NCBI RefSeq assembly: GCF_014805625.2
Contig: NW_023998414.1
Coordinates: 11,984,245 to 12,048,244, forward strand
Source: Glossina fuscipes
Lineage: Eukaryota > Arthropoda > Insecta > Diptera > Glossinidae
Direction: 5' to 3'
DNA: 64,000 nucleotides
In this document: piece by piece, positions 26,236 through 40,734 of the stretch
Position numbering within the stretch: the stretch's first letter is position 1
How the letters are laid out: each line of letters opens with the position of its first letter
The notes under the pieces: generated by a model
The model's input: only the letters and a program-made list of their open reading frames with translations
Told to the model about the DNA's origin: nothing
Databases searched by the model: none
Translations under genes and position numbers: made by a program

Positions 26236-27242
26236 GTGCATCCATGCATATGAACATAATTTATAATCCTTTACGAAAAAGCCTACCACTCCCACATGCT
26301 AATGCGTCATTATGCAATGCATTGGTAATATTTTATATGCTAGCGCCGAGTGTACGCTATAAGGAAATAAAAATAATAGTTTTTTCTTATGTTAATGGCA
26401 GCAAACAACAGCAACCAACGGTAGGTAGATATGCTTAAAAAACGCACAGCCACACAAACATAATATATATATATATATATATGCCTAAACACGCACTCTC
26501 TGGGCGACAATCTTATTTAAGCAGATGAATAAAGGAGCAACAGATAAACGCTACTTGATTGCGTGTCTTTTGAAGAGTGGACAGCAAAGCAAAGCAACAT
26601 CAACAACAGTATAGAAGCAAGTAAACTTAAAAGCACATCACCCCAGAATAAACAAATGTTCAATGGATGTCCGAGACGGACAAACGAACGGACAGACAAA
26701 CCAATAAAAGCTATCTGCCGCTTAAGACGCGTAAAAAATCTTGTTTAAACGTAATGATTAATGAGGCGCATGCGTACAATTACGCAAAAATGCATATAAT
26801 GCAACAAAAACAAATACAAAAAAAAAATAAAAATAAAAATAAATAAATAAAAAAAGAGCAACGACAACAATAACAAGACAACAGACACCAAGTCAACATT
26901 AAGCTTCCTATAATATAATGCAAACGGGGGGAAAAATAAGAGATGAACACAGAAACACATAAGCACACAAACATAACGATGATTTATGAATATCAAGTTA
27001 CCGAAAAAATTAAGAAAAAAAATAAATAAATAAATAAAAAGAATTTAAAAAAAAAAACAAAAATAATAATATAATGACGAAAAGCAGAAACTTTATATGA
27101 ACAGAATGAAGATGCCAAGGTGCTTACAAAGAGGTGGTCCAAAGTCTTTATTTATTTATTTTTATTTTTTAGTTCTTTTCAATATTTATGTAAAGAAAAG
27201 AAGGTTTTGCTGATTTTCATTTGATTTCATCTTTGTAACGCA

Positions 27243-27277
27243 GTAGTAGTATTAGTAGTAGTAGTAGTAGTAGTAGT
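27243..27277. repeat. (TAG)n repeat
   Basis: About eleven TAG units with one ATT interruption. Confidence 0.9.
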
Positions 27278-27520
27278 GGATTCGCATGCATCTTGTTCGT
27301 GTTCGCTGCTTTTCTTGCTTTTTATTTATGTTTACGTTTTAACAATAGTTGTAAACAAACGTTACGTTTTAATGCAAATGTTATTTACTATGTTTTTTTT
27401 TTTTTTTTTAAATGTTTTTTTTGTTTTTTTTATTTTTTTTTCGATTTAGTTTGGTAACGTTTCTTTTTTCTCCTGGTGACCCACTCCTTGCAAAGATTTT
27501 CAATATACCTGTACATGTAT

Positions 27521-27522
<2 letters not shown>

Positions 27523-27554
<32 letters not shown>
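27523..27554. repeat. (CA)n repeat
   Basis: Sixteen CA units. T-runs at 27836-27864 and 28344-28372 and an AT array at 28449-28491 follow. Confidence 0.95.
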
Positions 27555-27556
<2 letters not shown>

Positions 27557-27835
27557 GCATACCATAGGTAGATAGGTGAGTAAAAGAGTAGGTCCGCGAG
27601 AGTGTATGTGCGCGTGCGCATGTGTTTGTAAATTATTTAAGTGTTTTTGACTTCTAGTTAAGCTGCTATAACTGTTATCACATTCATATTGTAAATCAGC
27701 GTAACACCAGTTCTTTCACACATTTAAACATAAGCGTACTTAGGCAGATATATATATATATATGTATACACGCATGCACATGCACACATGCATTCTGAAA
27801 CATAACTTCAGCATTCAAAAATGTGTTTTCTTGTG

Positions 27836-27866
<31 letters not shown>

Positions 27867-28456
27867 TTTTCTTTTTGTTAAAATGAAATACATTGAAAAT
27901 GCACACGCAGACAATTAAACAAACAATAAAAAGCAAAAGAAAATGTTTAAATAGCAAAACAAACTGCCAGCATGCACGCATGTTTTCCTCTAATGGCCAA
28001 AAAGTTATTGGTTATTTGTGCGGTATATGTGTATGTAAATGTGTGTCTATATCTCTTTATGTATATGTATTTATAAAAGAAAAGAAAACTCCAGCAGCAG
28101 CTGCTGCTGTTGTTGGTTAATGGTGTTGGATGCAGTTATAGTCCATTCATAGCTTGCTTGCTATTCATGTCACTAAGACACTAAGGCTGCTTACCCGGTC
28201 ATAGTGCTGCAGCTCGCTGTGTCCGACTGCCTACCACTTTGATTATTGTTGTTATTGTTATTTGTTGTGGTATATCATAGCGATAAAACTCCGAAGCTAA
28301 TCATTTTGGCCATAATTTTACATTCCTTACGCAATCGTTTGTGTTTTTTTTTTTTTTTTTTTTTTTTTTTTTCGAAACATATATATGGGACATGCAGCCA
28401 TCTGTGTACTCGTATATACTATATGGCATAAATATTATACTATTCGCAATATGCAT

Positions 28457-28487
<31 letters not shown>

Positions 28488-31021
28488 TATTTATTTATAG
28501 ATGCATTTAAGTATCACATTTGATTATCTCTCTGCGTAACATTAAGACTTAAAATTTCAATTGCGTTTGCATGTCAGCGTTTTCGTGCCCTTTAGCTAAA
28601 CCACAATTAACTATTTATCTTTATGATTGTTTATGATAGCTTCACATATGCAGGTATAAAGTAAACAAATAGATGGGAAATAAGCTGAGTTTTTGAATAA
28701 CTAGCAAGATACAAGAAAAATGTAAACGAACACAGATCACTTATAGACAGTTCAAATTGCTCTTCATCTTTTTCCTCTAATTTTAACAATTTCCCGTTAA
28801 GTGTTCTTTATATGTTTATTTGCATTCGCAAACGTAATTGTAACAACATTTGCTAAAGAGATGAACAACTATTTCGAATATATGCCCTCTTCCAAATAAG
28901 ACAAATTACTATAAATCGTTATACTTGTCCGTCTTGACGGAGTTTGAAACCTTCGATTATAGTTTAATTTCAGTCAATCTTATAAGCATAAGTACGACCG
29001 CGATATTAATTTTAGTCAAATTTTTATTATCTTTCTTGCTTATCAATATAATGACAGAAAATGGGCTTCGGTGTAAAAATAATGCGAATCATTTAACTAT
29101 CCTTTGCGTTCCAACAAAATTCCATGACGTAAACTGCAAACCGAACAACATCAAAATTAGCACAATCATGTCGAAAGAGAAAGAATCTGTCTTGATGTTA
29201 ATTTATCGGTTATCGATTTTAATAATAATCGATGACAATACCAGATTACACGGAAGAGATTTTAAATGTTTTGCTCACAAGATAGTATTTGCTGTCATTT
29301 TTTGGATGATGCTTTAAATAAGTCCAGGTGTAAACAACATTGAAGTTATTGGATATGAAATTTTACATCGATAACATGACACGGAACACGTTGTGCTAGT
29401 CATGATCAAAACATGTTACATTAGAAGAGCAAAGGCTTGCTTAAATTTCCACACTTTGAATTGTATTTTTGCAGTAAGCGATCAGTAAGAGGAAACGTAA
29501 ACATAAAAAAAAAAAAGTTAAGCTCATTTAATATCACCAAGAATTTGAGAATTCATCATTAAATTTTTTTTTAAATTATTTTCAATCAGCAAATCTTTAC
29601 TTTGACGTAATAAACACAAAAACATTCGAGTAATAAGGATATGACTTGAGAGTTTTCTTATTGTTTTGTAAGGCGGAGAGATGCTCTTAATCGAAAGCAT
29701 TAAAACTGTGCTCAAGTTTTTAAGGTAATCAAGGCCATTAAATTTCGACGACAAAAAGCACTTTAAGCAATTTTAATAAAAATAGGCGTGGTGCCTAGAA
29801 ATGTGCCTGTGTGCGTATTTGTTTATCGACCAAGAATAACCTGCAAGAGATATCAAAATCATACAATAATTTTGACATAAATACCAACAAAAATTTCTGG
29901 ACAGAAATAATTCCGATTAGGTTTAACATAAGAAGCATAAAATATCTGCATGTATCTGTATCTGCAAAAAAATTTGACATTGCAGATATAACACTTTTAC
30001 ATTTTTCTAATAGCGTGGAACGATATTGAAAAGAAATTCCCTTTTGAATATCTAGATTGACGAGATGCTAGGGCGTGGTAGGTGACTCAGTCAGTTTATT
30101 TCTTATCTTAACTCTGAATAGTATTTTATATTTCAAAATTTTCACAGCAATCCTAGGCCATCGTCAGAAGCAAAAAAACAAAAAAAAAAAAAGAGAAGAA
30201 AAATAGCTTGCTTGAGGGAATTATGTATCGATAGATAGACAGATAAACTAAGACGAATAGAAAGCCTTAACCCGCATACGCTTTGCCTTGCCCTTTTTAG
30301 TAACGTTGAATGACAGTGGATTCCTACGCTAAAGCAAATAAAAAAAAAAATATATATATATATATATCTAATTTTTTTTTTCCAAAGTATTAATAGAAAA
30401 ACCCACAACAACACGTTATGTCAATTATATGATACACGATTACGTTAATTAACGTAAATTTCAAGAGATCTAACGAATAGAAAAAAATTTAAAAGAAAGA
30501 AAAAAAATTACAACGTTTTAGTCGGGCAAAGACGACCATTACCAATACACTCCACTACGAATATGAGGAATTGAATAAAAACGGCTTATGTTAAATGATG
30601 ATGAAAACAATATTTATGAAAATGAGCTGACATGATCCTCATCATGCATGATACTTATGGTTTCTTATCGTATTTCTTACTTTTGCTTAAAAAGACTTAT
30701 ATCTTATAACAATGTGCATATGATAGGGGCTTCAAAAAAAAAAAAAAAAAAATAGTTATGTCCCACCTAATATTTTCAAATATATTATGTGTCTCAAAAT
30801 GCTAATTTTTACCGATTTACTCCGGGAAACACTAAACAACAATTTATATAACGACTTTTTTAAAAACATACTATTATATGGAAAATAATCGTAAGAATGT
30901 TCCGATCTAGGAATAGGGTATGTTCTTAGGCCATACCGTATAAGTACGTCAAAATCCATCGATATATATATATAAATGTAAGTATGTATCGCGAAAAATG
31001 TGATTTGTAAGTTGAATACAA

Positions 31022-31022
<1 letters not shown>

Positions 31023-31050
<28 letters not shown>
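31023..31050. repeat. (GACA)n tetranucleotide repeat
   Basis: Seven GACA units. The same motif recurs at 44286-44317. Confidence 0.95.
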
Positions 31051-31052
<2 letters not shown>

Positions 31053-31962
31053 TACTGACAGGAAAGTCATACTCAAATCAATTCAAAAAAAAATTCTGAG
31101 TAGGCTGACAGAGTAGAAAGTCCATCCATTCATCCATCCTTCTGGATATTATACACATCTGCACGAATTTAATACGACTTCAACACAAGTGTGTGGCAAT
31201 ATATGATAGAAAAATATAATAATAATAGCTTAAAAAATTATAGGGATCTTCGGGGCAAAGTTTAATAGCCCGTCGATTAAGATCAAACGTATAAATAAAT
31301 ATTTTTACCAATTTTCGTGTCAATATCTGTCAAGGTTTGAATAAAAAAAGAAAATTAATTTAAACTTTTTGCTTCTTAGGGAACTGTGGTAATATACCAT
31401 CTTTTCCTCTTGGGTCCTTTAAAATCAAGATTGGGAAAGGCAAAGACAAGAGTCCATTGGCGGACAGATAAGGCTAAAACGGTCAATTTGGTGGACAGTT
31501 TATGTTCATTTTTGATCTTAATGCTTAAGAAGCAATTAAAAGATGTTCAGATGTATCAGATTTCAAATTTCTTAACTTCGTTTGTCAGAGCAGTACGGTA
31601 AATACAGTGATATGATAAGTTGACTAGGCGTTTACGATCTAATTCATTCGGCTGTCCAACCGTCTGCTCTGTACTACTGTACCTCGTGTCTTTTACTATC
31701 CCGTTACGAACGGGATGAAAATTTTAAACTAACTCCTATTCATCCTTCGGTGATAGGTATGAAAATCGCAAAAAAAATTCATAAAAGCAAAAAGAGAAAA
31801 AAAAAAAAAAAAAAGCGCAAAAATACACATAAACAATACACCACATAAGCTAGCAATTGCCATCAATTAAACACTGATTGCGTATACACGTAGGCACATG
31901 CACTCATACACACACGCATACACACACATACTATTCATGAACTGATGCTAATGTTTGAAAAC

Positions 31963-31989
31963 TTCATGACCACCTCTAGGGGTCATGAA
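31963..31989. repeat. Perfect 9-bp inverted repeat
   Basis: TTCATGACC and GGTCATGAA flank a 9-base loop. Seventy bases downstream, AAAG|GTAAGTATG (donor at 32053) is a near-consensus 5' splice site, though no strong acceptor precedes it. Confidence 0.75.
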
Positions 31990-32080
31990 ATTAAAATTTT
32001 CGCGCATTTTATGAGGCAATCAATAGTTTTACTGGTAAAATGAAAAGCAAAGGTAAGTATGCAGGTGTGTATGTGTATGT

Positions 32081-32083
32081 GTG

Positions 32084-32120
<37 letters not shown>

Positions 32121-32140
32121 TTGTGTGTGTATATGCAAGT
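32081..32140. repeat. (TA)n/(TG)n alternating repeat
   Basis: TA units followed by TG units; another TG run lies near 32182-32200. Confidence 0.9.
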
Positions 32141-32886
32141 AAAACTAAAACTAAAAACTCACGTTTAAGTTTTGATCAAAGCGTGTGTGTGTGTGTGTGC
32201 ATGAGTGTGCCTATGTATGTAAGCACAAATGATGGTGCACTTTGCCTTTAGGTATTGATGTGCTGTTGCGTTCTTTTTTTTTTTTGTATTTATTTTTTTC
32301 TTTTTCTTTTTCGTTTTTTTTTTTTTTTTTTTATATTCCACCTGCCCGACAAACGAAGGTCTATTAGTAATGTATTTACTATTTTTTATTTTTTTTTTTT
32401 TTTATTTATTCATTATTATTATGCTTTTTTTTGTTCGTTCGATTAATCTGAATCATTGTCTAATAATAATAATGATTTTTCAGTTTGTAATCTGTTACTG
32501 CACTCAATTAGTTCAAGGTTAGAATTCCTCATCTTGGTTGTGTGTCGTCTTCTTCTCGCTTGAAAGATATCAAACTTCAGTTTGATTAATTTTTTTGCAA
32601 TTTTTCATATAAAATAAAAAAGAAAAAACATATTGAAAAAACTCTACTCAACTAATTTACCACATAATTACTTGTATAGAGGGGCCCACCCATACACATG
32701 CAGTCACACATGCAGATATTTACGTTTTCTTGTGTATCTCTAATGTTGTAATTTAGTTACTGACGTGATGAATTAACTCACAAGGTTATGACAAATTTCG
32801 AAAGGGAGGCAATTAATTCAATAGTTTATTTTTTTGTTTTTTTTTTTTTCTTAGCATTAAAAAAAGCATGAAAACAAAAAAACACA

Positions 32887-33003
32887 AAACATACTTAATG
32901 AAAAAAAAAATTTAAAAAATGAAAAAAAAAAAAAAAGATTTAAAATTAAGGAAAAATTTTTTTTTAAAAAAAAAAATTAAAAAAAAAAAAAAAAAAAAAA
33001 ATT
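32887..33003. repeat. A-rich low-complexity block
   Basis: Several A-runs and T-runs over about 115 bases with almost no G or C. Confidence 0.9.
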
Positions 33004-34627
33004 GAAAAATGAAAAATATACGTTCGTACACCGCCCGTGAGAGGGGAGAAAAAGCGCAGGAGGGTGCGCTGCACTTTAATGATCGTTTTTAATGCGGTTT
33101 TAACATTCGTATTCATATATAAATATTTGTACAAATTACAAAAACGTGTAAATCTAATAAGAAAATGAGAGCAAACTTTATATTAAATACTCAAATAATT
33201 ATAGTTGACTATAAAATGTTAATATATTTAATTTTTTATTTTTTATTTTATTTTTTTGCGTGCTTTAAGCAAAAGTGAACACTTCATTATTTCATTCGAA
33301 CATGCGCATTAAGATGATGTTATATATAGTACTTTGAATGATTGATGAAAAGCATTGTGCAACCAATCTTCCGGCCATGCGTAGCGAAATAGAACAAGAC
33401 AAAAAATTGTAAAATATTTTAGACTTGGTTTAAAGTCTCCTCATCTATTTCATTTGTTCACGTTCAGTAAGCTTAATAATAAAAAAAAAAAATTTAACGA
33501 CTATCACTTTCTACAAATAGGGAAAGGCAAAAAAATAGTGTTCGAAAGCAACATCTGCTATATAAATGAATAGATGCTAATACTGCACATCAGCATATTT
33601 AATGGATATATCATGTGTTTGAACAAGAGACTGCAACGCAAGCTACACATGTTGGAAATGTCCAATATCTTAAGGAAATAACTGCCAACTACCCGAATCT
33701 TTCTCTTTCTCTCGCATTAACTCTAAGATTGTTCAAGAGATTCTCTCCACTCGATTTGCTCCTTATTTGACGCACTAAGGTTATGATTGCCCTGACACTG
33801 GTCCTTATCCCTATGCAAGTACACTTCCCTCAATCGAAACACTGTATGAATGTATATGTCTTATTAGTATGTATACAAACATGATGGCAACACTGTCTGC
33901 GTGCATATTTTGTTCATTGCTTTTCTTAACTCTATTAACTCTTCTCTTATATCCACTAACCGAAGATAGGAGTGCATTACCTTTGTTCAAAACGTTTACA
34001 ACACAAACCGGTACTCTCAGAGAGCTTATAAAGTGCATATATCCCGATACCGATCATGGGATCTAGCTTTGTTTGTGTTGTGTGAAAAAAGTGAGTATGC
34101 GAGTTGAAAACGTTTACGAATTCATATCACATCTATAAGTGAATTTATGCTTTAGACTTCTCTCAATTCACAGCCAGGTCGGAATTGCCCAACAACCGAA
34201 GTTTGATAAAGCTAAGGTTACAGCTTGATCATATGTACTGCTGTCTAGCTAGTCTAGCAAATCAATTTGAAACAATTAAAAATTACTTTGTAGGCGAATC
34301 GATCTAACCTGCCGAGCCCCAAAAGTTTCTATTGAAAAACGTAATATCTTCTTTACCTAGGCATGACTGCGTACAGAGGCCATTCCAACCTAATTGACTA
34401 TTTAGACGTTGCTATTGTTACTCGCTTTTGGTTTTCGTATTGTAAATCATACGATACAACCAGCACCACGTAAAGAGTAAATCATAGGGAAATTTTGTGG
34501 CATGGAAATAAAGTCTAGCAACACTGGCATGTCAGCAGCCTTGACGTCATCAAAAATGTAATTATCCACCATGAAATAATAAAAATATTAACCAAGAGCT
34601 TAATGAACGATAAAGTGATATCATACA

Positions 34628-34690
34628 ACATATATATATATATATATATATACGTACAAATAAATATCTATATACATATATATATATTTG
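34628..34690. repeat. (AT)n repeats
   Basis: Two AT arrays separated by a short TACGTACAAATAA spacer. Confidence 0.9.
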
Positions 34691-36167
34691 AGAGATTTTT
34701 CTATGCGTAAAATTTTACTTAAAGATAACGAGCCTAGGATGTTACCGAAATTAATGCGATTAAGTTTAAACCACAAGAATGGAAAATAAACCTTAGGAAA
34801 ACATGATATTCGTCGAAGACAGATAGATAGATATTCTACTTCAGTTCACTTGTTAAAATTCTTCACTTATTTTCGCAATAAAATAACCAAAAATTATATT
34901 TACATTATTGCCGCCTTAAAATTTATGCTCTCTACGTTGAATACAAATAAATAAGAAAATTGTATTTGACGCTAATTGAGTCTTCCATAGACACCAGATT
35001 TATGGTAAAATGGTATAGACAAAGTTTAGTAATAGAGACGTTATCCGTAACGAGCAAAATACATTTTTGGATTTTTTTCCTTTTGAAAGGCGGAACTATT
35101 CTCTCTTACTTTATACGGTATTGTGGGCCTCTGATCGATTTGGTCCATTTTCGTTAGACCATGTGAAGCAACTTCGAGGAGGCAGTTTACAACAGACATT
35201 AGGCAGCAAGACAGACTGATAGATAGACAGATGAATAGACGGACATCGATTCAGCACTTGTGGCGCTTTAAAGGCTTCTTTATGGGAATTGCCCATTGCG
35301 CTTTTAACCCATTTTTCGCTGATGGTTATAAAAATTATAGATACTCATCAGACAAAGGTAAATACATTTAGGAAGTAATTTATTTCGCTTTCTTTCGAAC
35401 CCTTGACGTTGCGTGAAGGTTGGTTGCGAACAAGAAGACGTTTGAGAAGTATGTGACGAAATTATTTCAATAATTCTGCACAAATGCAAATATTATCAAA
35501 TAATAGAATGAGGCGGATAAATGAATTCTCAAGTTAACGAACAATAAATAGCATATAATGCTTTCAATTGTGACGTGCGTAGGTTTTTTAATATTTCTTA
35601 GACAAATGACAAATTTTTTTACTTTATTAATATATTATGGCACGTTCAGCAGAGTTAATGAGAAATTGAATTGGAAAGTAAGATAATAAAATGGGATGGT
35701 GTAGTGTAGCCAGCCGCCAGCATTGACATTGAAACTTGTTTGTACTTTTATTTTTTTATTTTTTTTTTTTACATTTTTCGATATTCAACTAACTGCTAAT
35801 AACATCAAATGTTTCCTTTATTCGATTCGGTTTTGCAAGTTTTATGTTTTTATTCTATTTAGTTCGTAACACAATTAAGACGAATAGAAAAATTCATATG
35901 TTATGCATAGATATGAATAAATATTTGTTTGCCTGTTTTTTATGAGCTTTTCATAATTTATAATATTTTTTACACTAATTAAAACTGGCAGAATGAAAAT
36001 TGCAACCGCAACTTTTTTTTGCTTTGCTGTTTTTTTTTAAATATAATAATAATAACATTAGTGGTAACAACGCAATGAACTGCGCAGGAAGTGATTGCAA
36101 ATAAGAAGGTTATATGTATTTGCTATAGATAGACGTATATACATGTATAGTGAAGCTTAAAATGAAT

Positions 36168-36207
36168 GATTGTTGTTATTGTTGTTATTGTTGTTGTTGT
36201 TGTTGAT
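36168..36207. repeat. (TTG)n with TTA variants
   Basis: TTGTTA and TTG units giving the poly-Leu frame. Confidence 0.9.
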
Positions 36208-36740
36208 GATGTTGTCGGCTGTTAAACAACTAGCAATAATCAACATAAAATGCACATGCGCAACGGAGTTTACCTTTCACTACAAACACCACCGACAACA
36301 ACACAGTAACAGTAACACGCGTTGTTACATAACCGTAACTAAACAGAAAAGCGGCTCTTTATTTATAGACTCAATGTTAAGAGAAAAAAAAAAAGAAAAA
36401 AAAAAAGCGAAATATAAACAGCAAAATGTACCAGCAACAACAAAGCAAAGAAAAAGAAGAAGAAAATCTTTATGCGATAATTATGATGACGGCGTCAACA
36501 GTAATAGCAATAACAACAGGCCAGCAACGGGGAGACTCAGTTGTTTATAAAGTTTACATTTATTTATGTAAAAATCGTTGGGTTAAAATGCATTGCGTTG
36601 CATTATTTTACGTTAATAACTTATTAAATATAATTAAATTGTGTGTATAAAAAGATCGTATGTGTGCTGTTGTTACACGCAGCGATATAAAAAAATTTCC
36701 GTGAATACATCAAAGGTCTAATAAATAAAATCTTTGTGTA

Positions 36741-36782
36741 TGTGTATGTATGTATGTATGTGTGTGTGTGTGTGTGTGTGTC
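36741..36782. repeat. (TG)n repeat
   Basis: GTAT/GTGT units ending in about 12 TG. Confidence 0.9.
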
Positions 36783-39437
36783 TGTTCGGTTAAGATACAA
36801 CTTTAAAGCATTTTCTGTCTCAAAGCTGTAACAAATCATTGCCAACTGTAAATTAACGCACCTTTCCCTAAGTGATTTCTTTGTAAAACGCAATTTTCTG
36901 GTCTGCTGATGATTATGACTTTATTATTATAATCATATCAAGCAACCATGATCGAAATGTTTGTACACGAAAGGTGAAGAACACTTTTATGATTTAAAGA
37001 CGGCATTTAACAAAGAAGTTCTTGTAATTGAAAAATTAACAAACTATTTGGTCAATGCTTTCCATATAATCGCTTGTTTGTCTATGAGAATATAAAGATG
37101 AATAAACCATTTAGGTGGCGGCAGGTTACACTTATTGCGTCTTATTAATAACATAAGATAAAAACAAAAAAAAACAACAACGATATATAGCATGGCGTGC
37201 TTCGCTATGCAAACCTAACTTAAATCGTATCAAAGATAGTTTAATTAAAGAAGGGTTTGAAAAGCAAGCGTAAGCAATTCATATCAATTAAAATTATTTA
37301 ATAACATTTTTAATCTCGCATATCTGTTCATGTCGTGATTATGACTCGAAAACCTCATAATAATACATCATCATATCATCGCTGTACTTTTAAACCGCGA
37401 TTGAAAAATCGACCTAGTCAATCCATGGATTATCGCTTGGAAATCGCATCGAAAAACGCATCGGATCGAACCGATAAAAGTGTAAATGCTTAGTAAACGC
37501 TTAGTAAAATCACAATTCAATTTTATCGCAACCTTCTCCAAAAAAGGGCATATGTGTTGTTAGAAGCACTCCTTTTTTACTTCTTTTTACATTTACATTG
37601 AGTTACGAATGTCTGTCATATCAATCATATAAATCGCTTCAAGAATTCCTTTACAATTCGTCAAACGTCCTCAGCCGAGTATATAGCGTAGCGTAATTCA
37701 AGACATTTAATCAAGTTTTATGTAATCAATTATTAGTCCCTTTCTACTTACACGCAGTCGCCGCTTTAGATATTAGTTAGCTATGAATGTTTTCAGCTAT
37801 CCCTTGACTTTACTTGATCTGCTCCATATTTCTTTTCAGCTAATGTATATAATGTATATTATTTCAGATATCGTCTCTAATAAATTTAGTGGTACTTTGT
37901 TCATTTTCTGCGCTTCCAGTTAAGGGTTGCATGCATAATTCAATATAGAGAGAACTCGCCGGAATGTATTCCTACTTTCAACGAATAAATTTTAAATATG
38001 ATATAGAGAGTTACGGAAGAAACATATCCTAAGATTTTAGAATCCTATCATTTTCTTCTTGTTTTTAAAATTAAATTCTTTAATTCGATCTCGATTCAAG
38101 TCTCTAAAGAATTTTTTAATAACATGAACCAAAACTGTTTGTTTGTTGGCTTGTTAGAATAAATTCTTCAACTGCAACTTTTTAATTAAACGAAAGACAG
38201 TTTACGGATTTCGATAGCTAGTTCGCTTCGGCCCTTCGAAGCCTTGTAATAATTATTGATTAGTTTTTTACTTTAATTTTTTTTGTTTCTTTTCAATAAA
38301 TTCGGATATGAATGTGCAAAGCCCACATCTGTCAAAATTGTAACCGGAAAGAAAGAGTAGAATCTTCCCGTGTATCCTTTGTCCTTCCAATCAATAAACT
38401 TTTATGACTTTATATGACGCAATATATATATATGTAAGTTTTTTTGATGGATATTTGAACCTTGTGGCGAAAAGATCCGATCGAAACCGATATCATTTTA
38501 CCATTTGCTTAGTTCTTATTCGTAACTCGTCAAAATTTCCTTCTTGCTCAGCGTAAAGGAATTTTTTTATATTATTACTCATACGCAGTGGTTTATGGAA
38601 AATAATCTTACCACGCAGCCACATCAACATATTTAACTCCTCTTAATGTCAAAGCATAAATTAAGATTAAAATCTTAGACACACTTACACATATGCAGAC
38701 ATATATGTATATATTATATATTAGCCATTTCAACGAAAGTGAATAACGGCAACAACGACAATAATATTGTCTTTTAAATACAATTGTTAACATATTCCTT
38801 TGTTTTGTTGTTATTGTTTGTTGTTCGTTGTTCGTTGCTTGTTGTTTGTTGTTTTTATTTTTGAGGTGCACACTACGGTTTAATTCAGTTTGCTATCGGT
38901 GTGACTTTTCATTTGGCTTTACGGTCAACCCATTGATTTATGTGATTCGGGTGGCCAGCATCTTGTGTAGCTGCAAATGACACACCAATTAGCTAAACAA
39001 TAGATGCTGTTGTCAAACGGGGCCAAAATAAATACATAAATATTGTAAAAAATTAATACTTTGACATTTTTATGAGTAGTATAACGGGGAGGCTGAGTTT
39101 CATTTAAACGGTAGTTATTGTTATTGCTGTTGTTATTCTTTTTTTTTTTTTTTTTATTATTTTTTCTTTAAAGAGCGTGAGCTCTTAAGATCGAAACAGA
39201 TTAGAATGCTGTTCGGTGCGACCCTGTACGCGAATATAATAGCAAAGTTATGGCTTATGTGAGTAACCTTAATAACTGATGATAAGTGGTGACAAATCTT
39301 TTTACCATAATTTGTGAAATCCCTCTGGAAATATCTAACAGATATCGGTTTGTGTTATTTTGGCACTTAATTTAAGGTGGCAAAGGCTTTTTGCTTGCTT
39401 AACTATTTCATTGCTGGTGCTGTTGTTTGTTGTTTTT

Positions 39438-39499
39438 GTTGTTGCTGTTGCTGTTGTTGTTGACGTTGTTATTGCTTATTTCGTATCGAGTAAACCAAT

Positions 39500-39532
<33 letters not shown>
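39438..39532 (+). repeat. Inverted TTG/CAA repeat, long potential hairpin
   Basis: The TTG/CTG-rich arm 39438-39474 is complementary to the CAA arm 39496-39532 at 33 of 37 positions by my alignment, with a 21-base loop. Flanking TTG and CAA runs could lengthen the stem. In the gene-strand transcript this would be a stable intronic hairpin. Confidence 0.8.
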
Positions 39533-39539
<7 letters not shown>

Positions 39540-39779
39540 GCAATAACAAAAACAAATGCTTTGCTATGACACGCATTAACTGCTTGATTACCAATTTTAA
39601 GCCTGCTTGTCCCAGCGCTAGCCTATTGGCTTTGAATGCAGAAAAACTGCATGGCATAGCTGCTGGCATGTTGCGAATTGTTGTTATTGTGTTTGTTTTT
39701 TTTTTTTAATTTTTTTATTTTTTTTATTTTTTTTTTTACTTTTAATCTAATAAACATGGTCCGTTAAAAATGAGCTAAT

Positions 39780-40190
39780 AAGCTCAATAAATGCTTAACA
39801 CCCGCTGGCTGCCTGACTGGCTGGTAAAAAAGGCTTGCCCGCGACCACCACCGCCACCAACACACGTAACCAATGATAACAAAATAAACTTGTACACGAC
39901 ATAGTATGCCAATGCAATGCAATTGTTGTTGCGTTAATATTTTATGCGAAAACATTGGTGTCTGTTTCTCTGGTTATTTGAGGTATCGCAGCAAATGGCA
40001 ACGCCCGAATGTAACATAATTTTTTGCAATCAACTGGCAATCTCATTAATAAATTGCTCGGCATGTTGTAGTTGCAATTGGTCGATTGCGCTACCAATGT
40101 GCGAGCTGAAGCTCTATCATTTAACCGGCCACGCTGCTATTAAGACAAAAAATTGCAAAAACAACAATATCAATACCAACCATTAGCCGA
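39780..40190. other. Higher-complexity, less AT-rich non-coding segment
   Basis: Between two repeat tracts lie about 400 bases of balanced composition with repeated TTGCAAT/GCAATTG-type words (near 39912, 40025 and 40073). An 80-codon plus-strand frame here is Cys-rich but matches nothing I know. A cis-regulatory block is possible; nothing proves it. Confidence 0.2.
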
Positions 40191-40343
40191 ACCAGAGTGA
40201 AAACGTACTGAATAGTCATCAAAAGGCCATATATTGGCAACAAACAACTACCACAAATAATATTTATTTTGACTCTTATAGCACTGCGTGTTGCACACAT
40301 GCAAAAATGTGTATGCAAAACTATACTATAAATACATACACAA

Positions 40344-40353
40344 ACATACACAT

Positions 40354-40409
<56 letters not shown>

Positions 40410-40414
40410 GCATA
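40344..40414. repeat. 71-base alternating CA/TA tract
   Basis: CACATACACACAC leads into about 40 bases of (TA)n and out through TACACACATG, all in unbroken purine-pyrimidine alternation. Confidence 0.9.
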
Positions 40415-40734
40415 AACGCCATCAAACACTCTTTATTATTTTAATATAAAATTACAGACCATTTTCTCATATATTTTTGGTGGCATATCAATTTTTATAA
40501 CTCAGCAAGCGTCGATAGCTAACGCTGCTTGATGTCATGCATGAATTTCTAAAATGAACGCGAGCACATACGCTTACATGAACTGCTTATTAACTAACTT
40601 ACCCCCTAAATAGGCTGCCGCCAGTGTACTGAACTTAGACTTTTTATTTGTCCTTTCGGATATTTAATTATTAGTGACAATTTAGTGTCAAACAATGCGA
40701 TTATGTAAACAAGTATCATAGATTCTGTTATGAC

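Noticed and set aside
28925..29317. 130-codon plus-strand frame of normal complexity
   Set aside because: It begins at TTG rather than ATG; the composition is that of AT-rich DNA (Ile, Leu, Asn, Lys), and no domain or splice context is seen.
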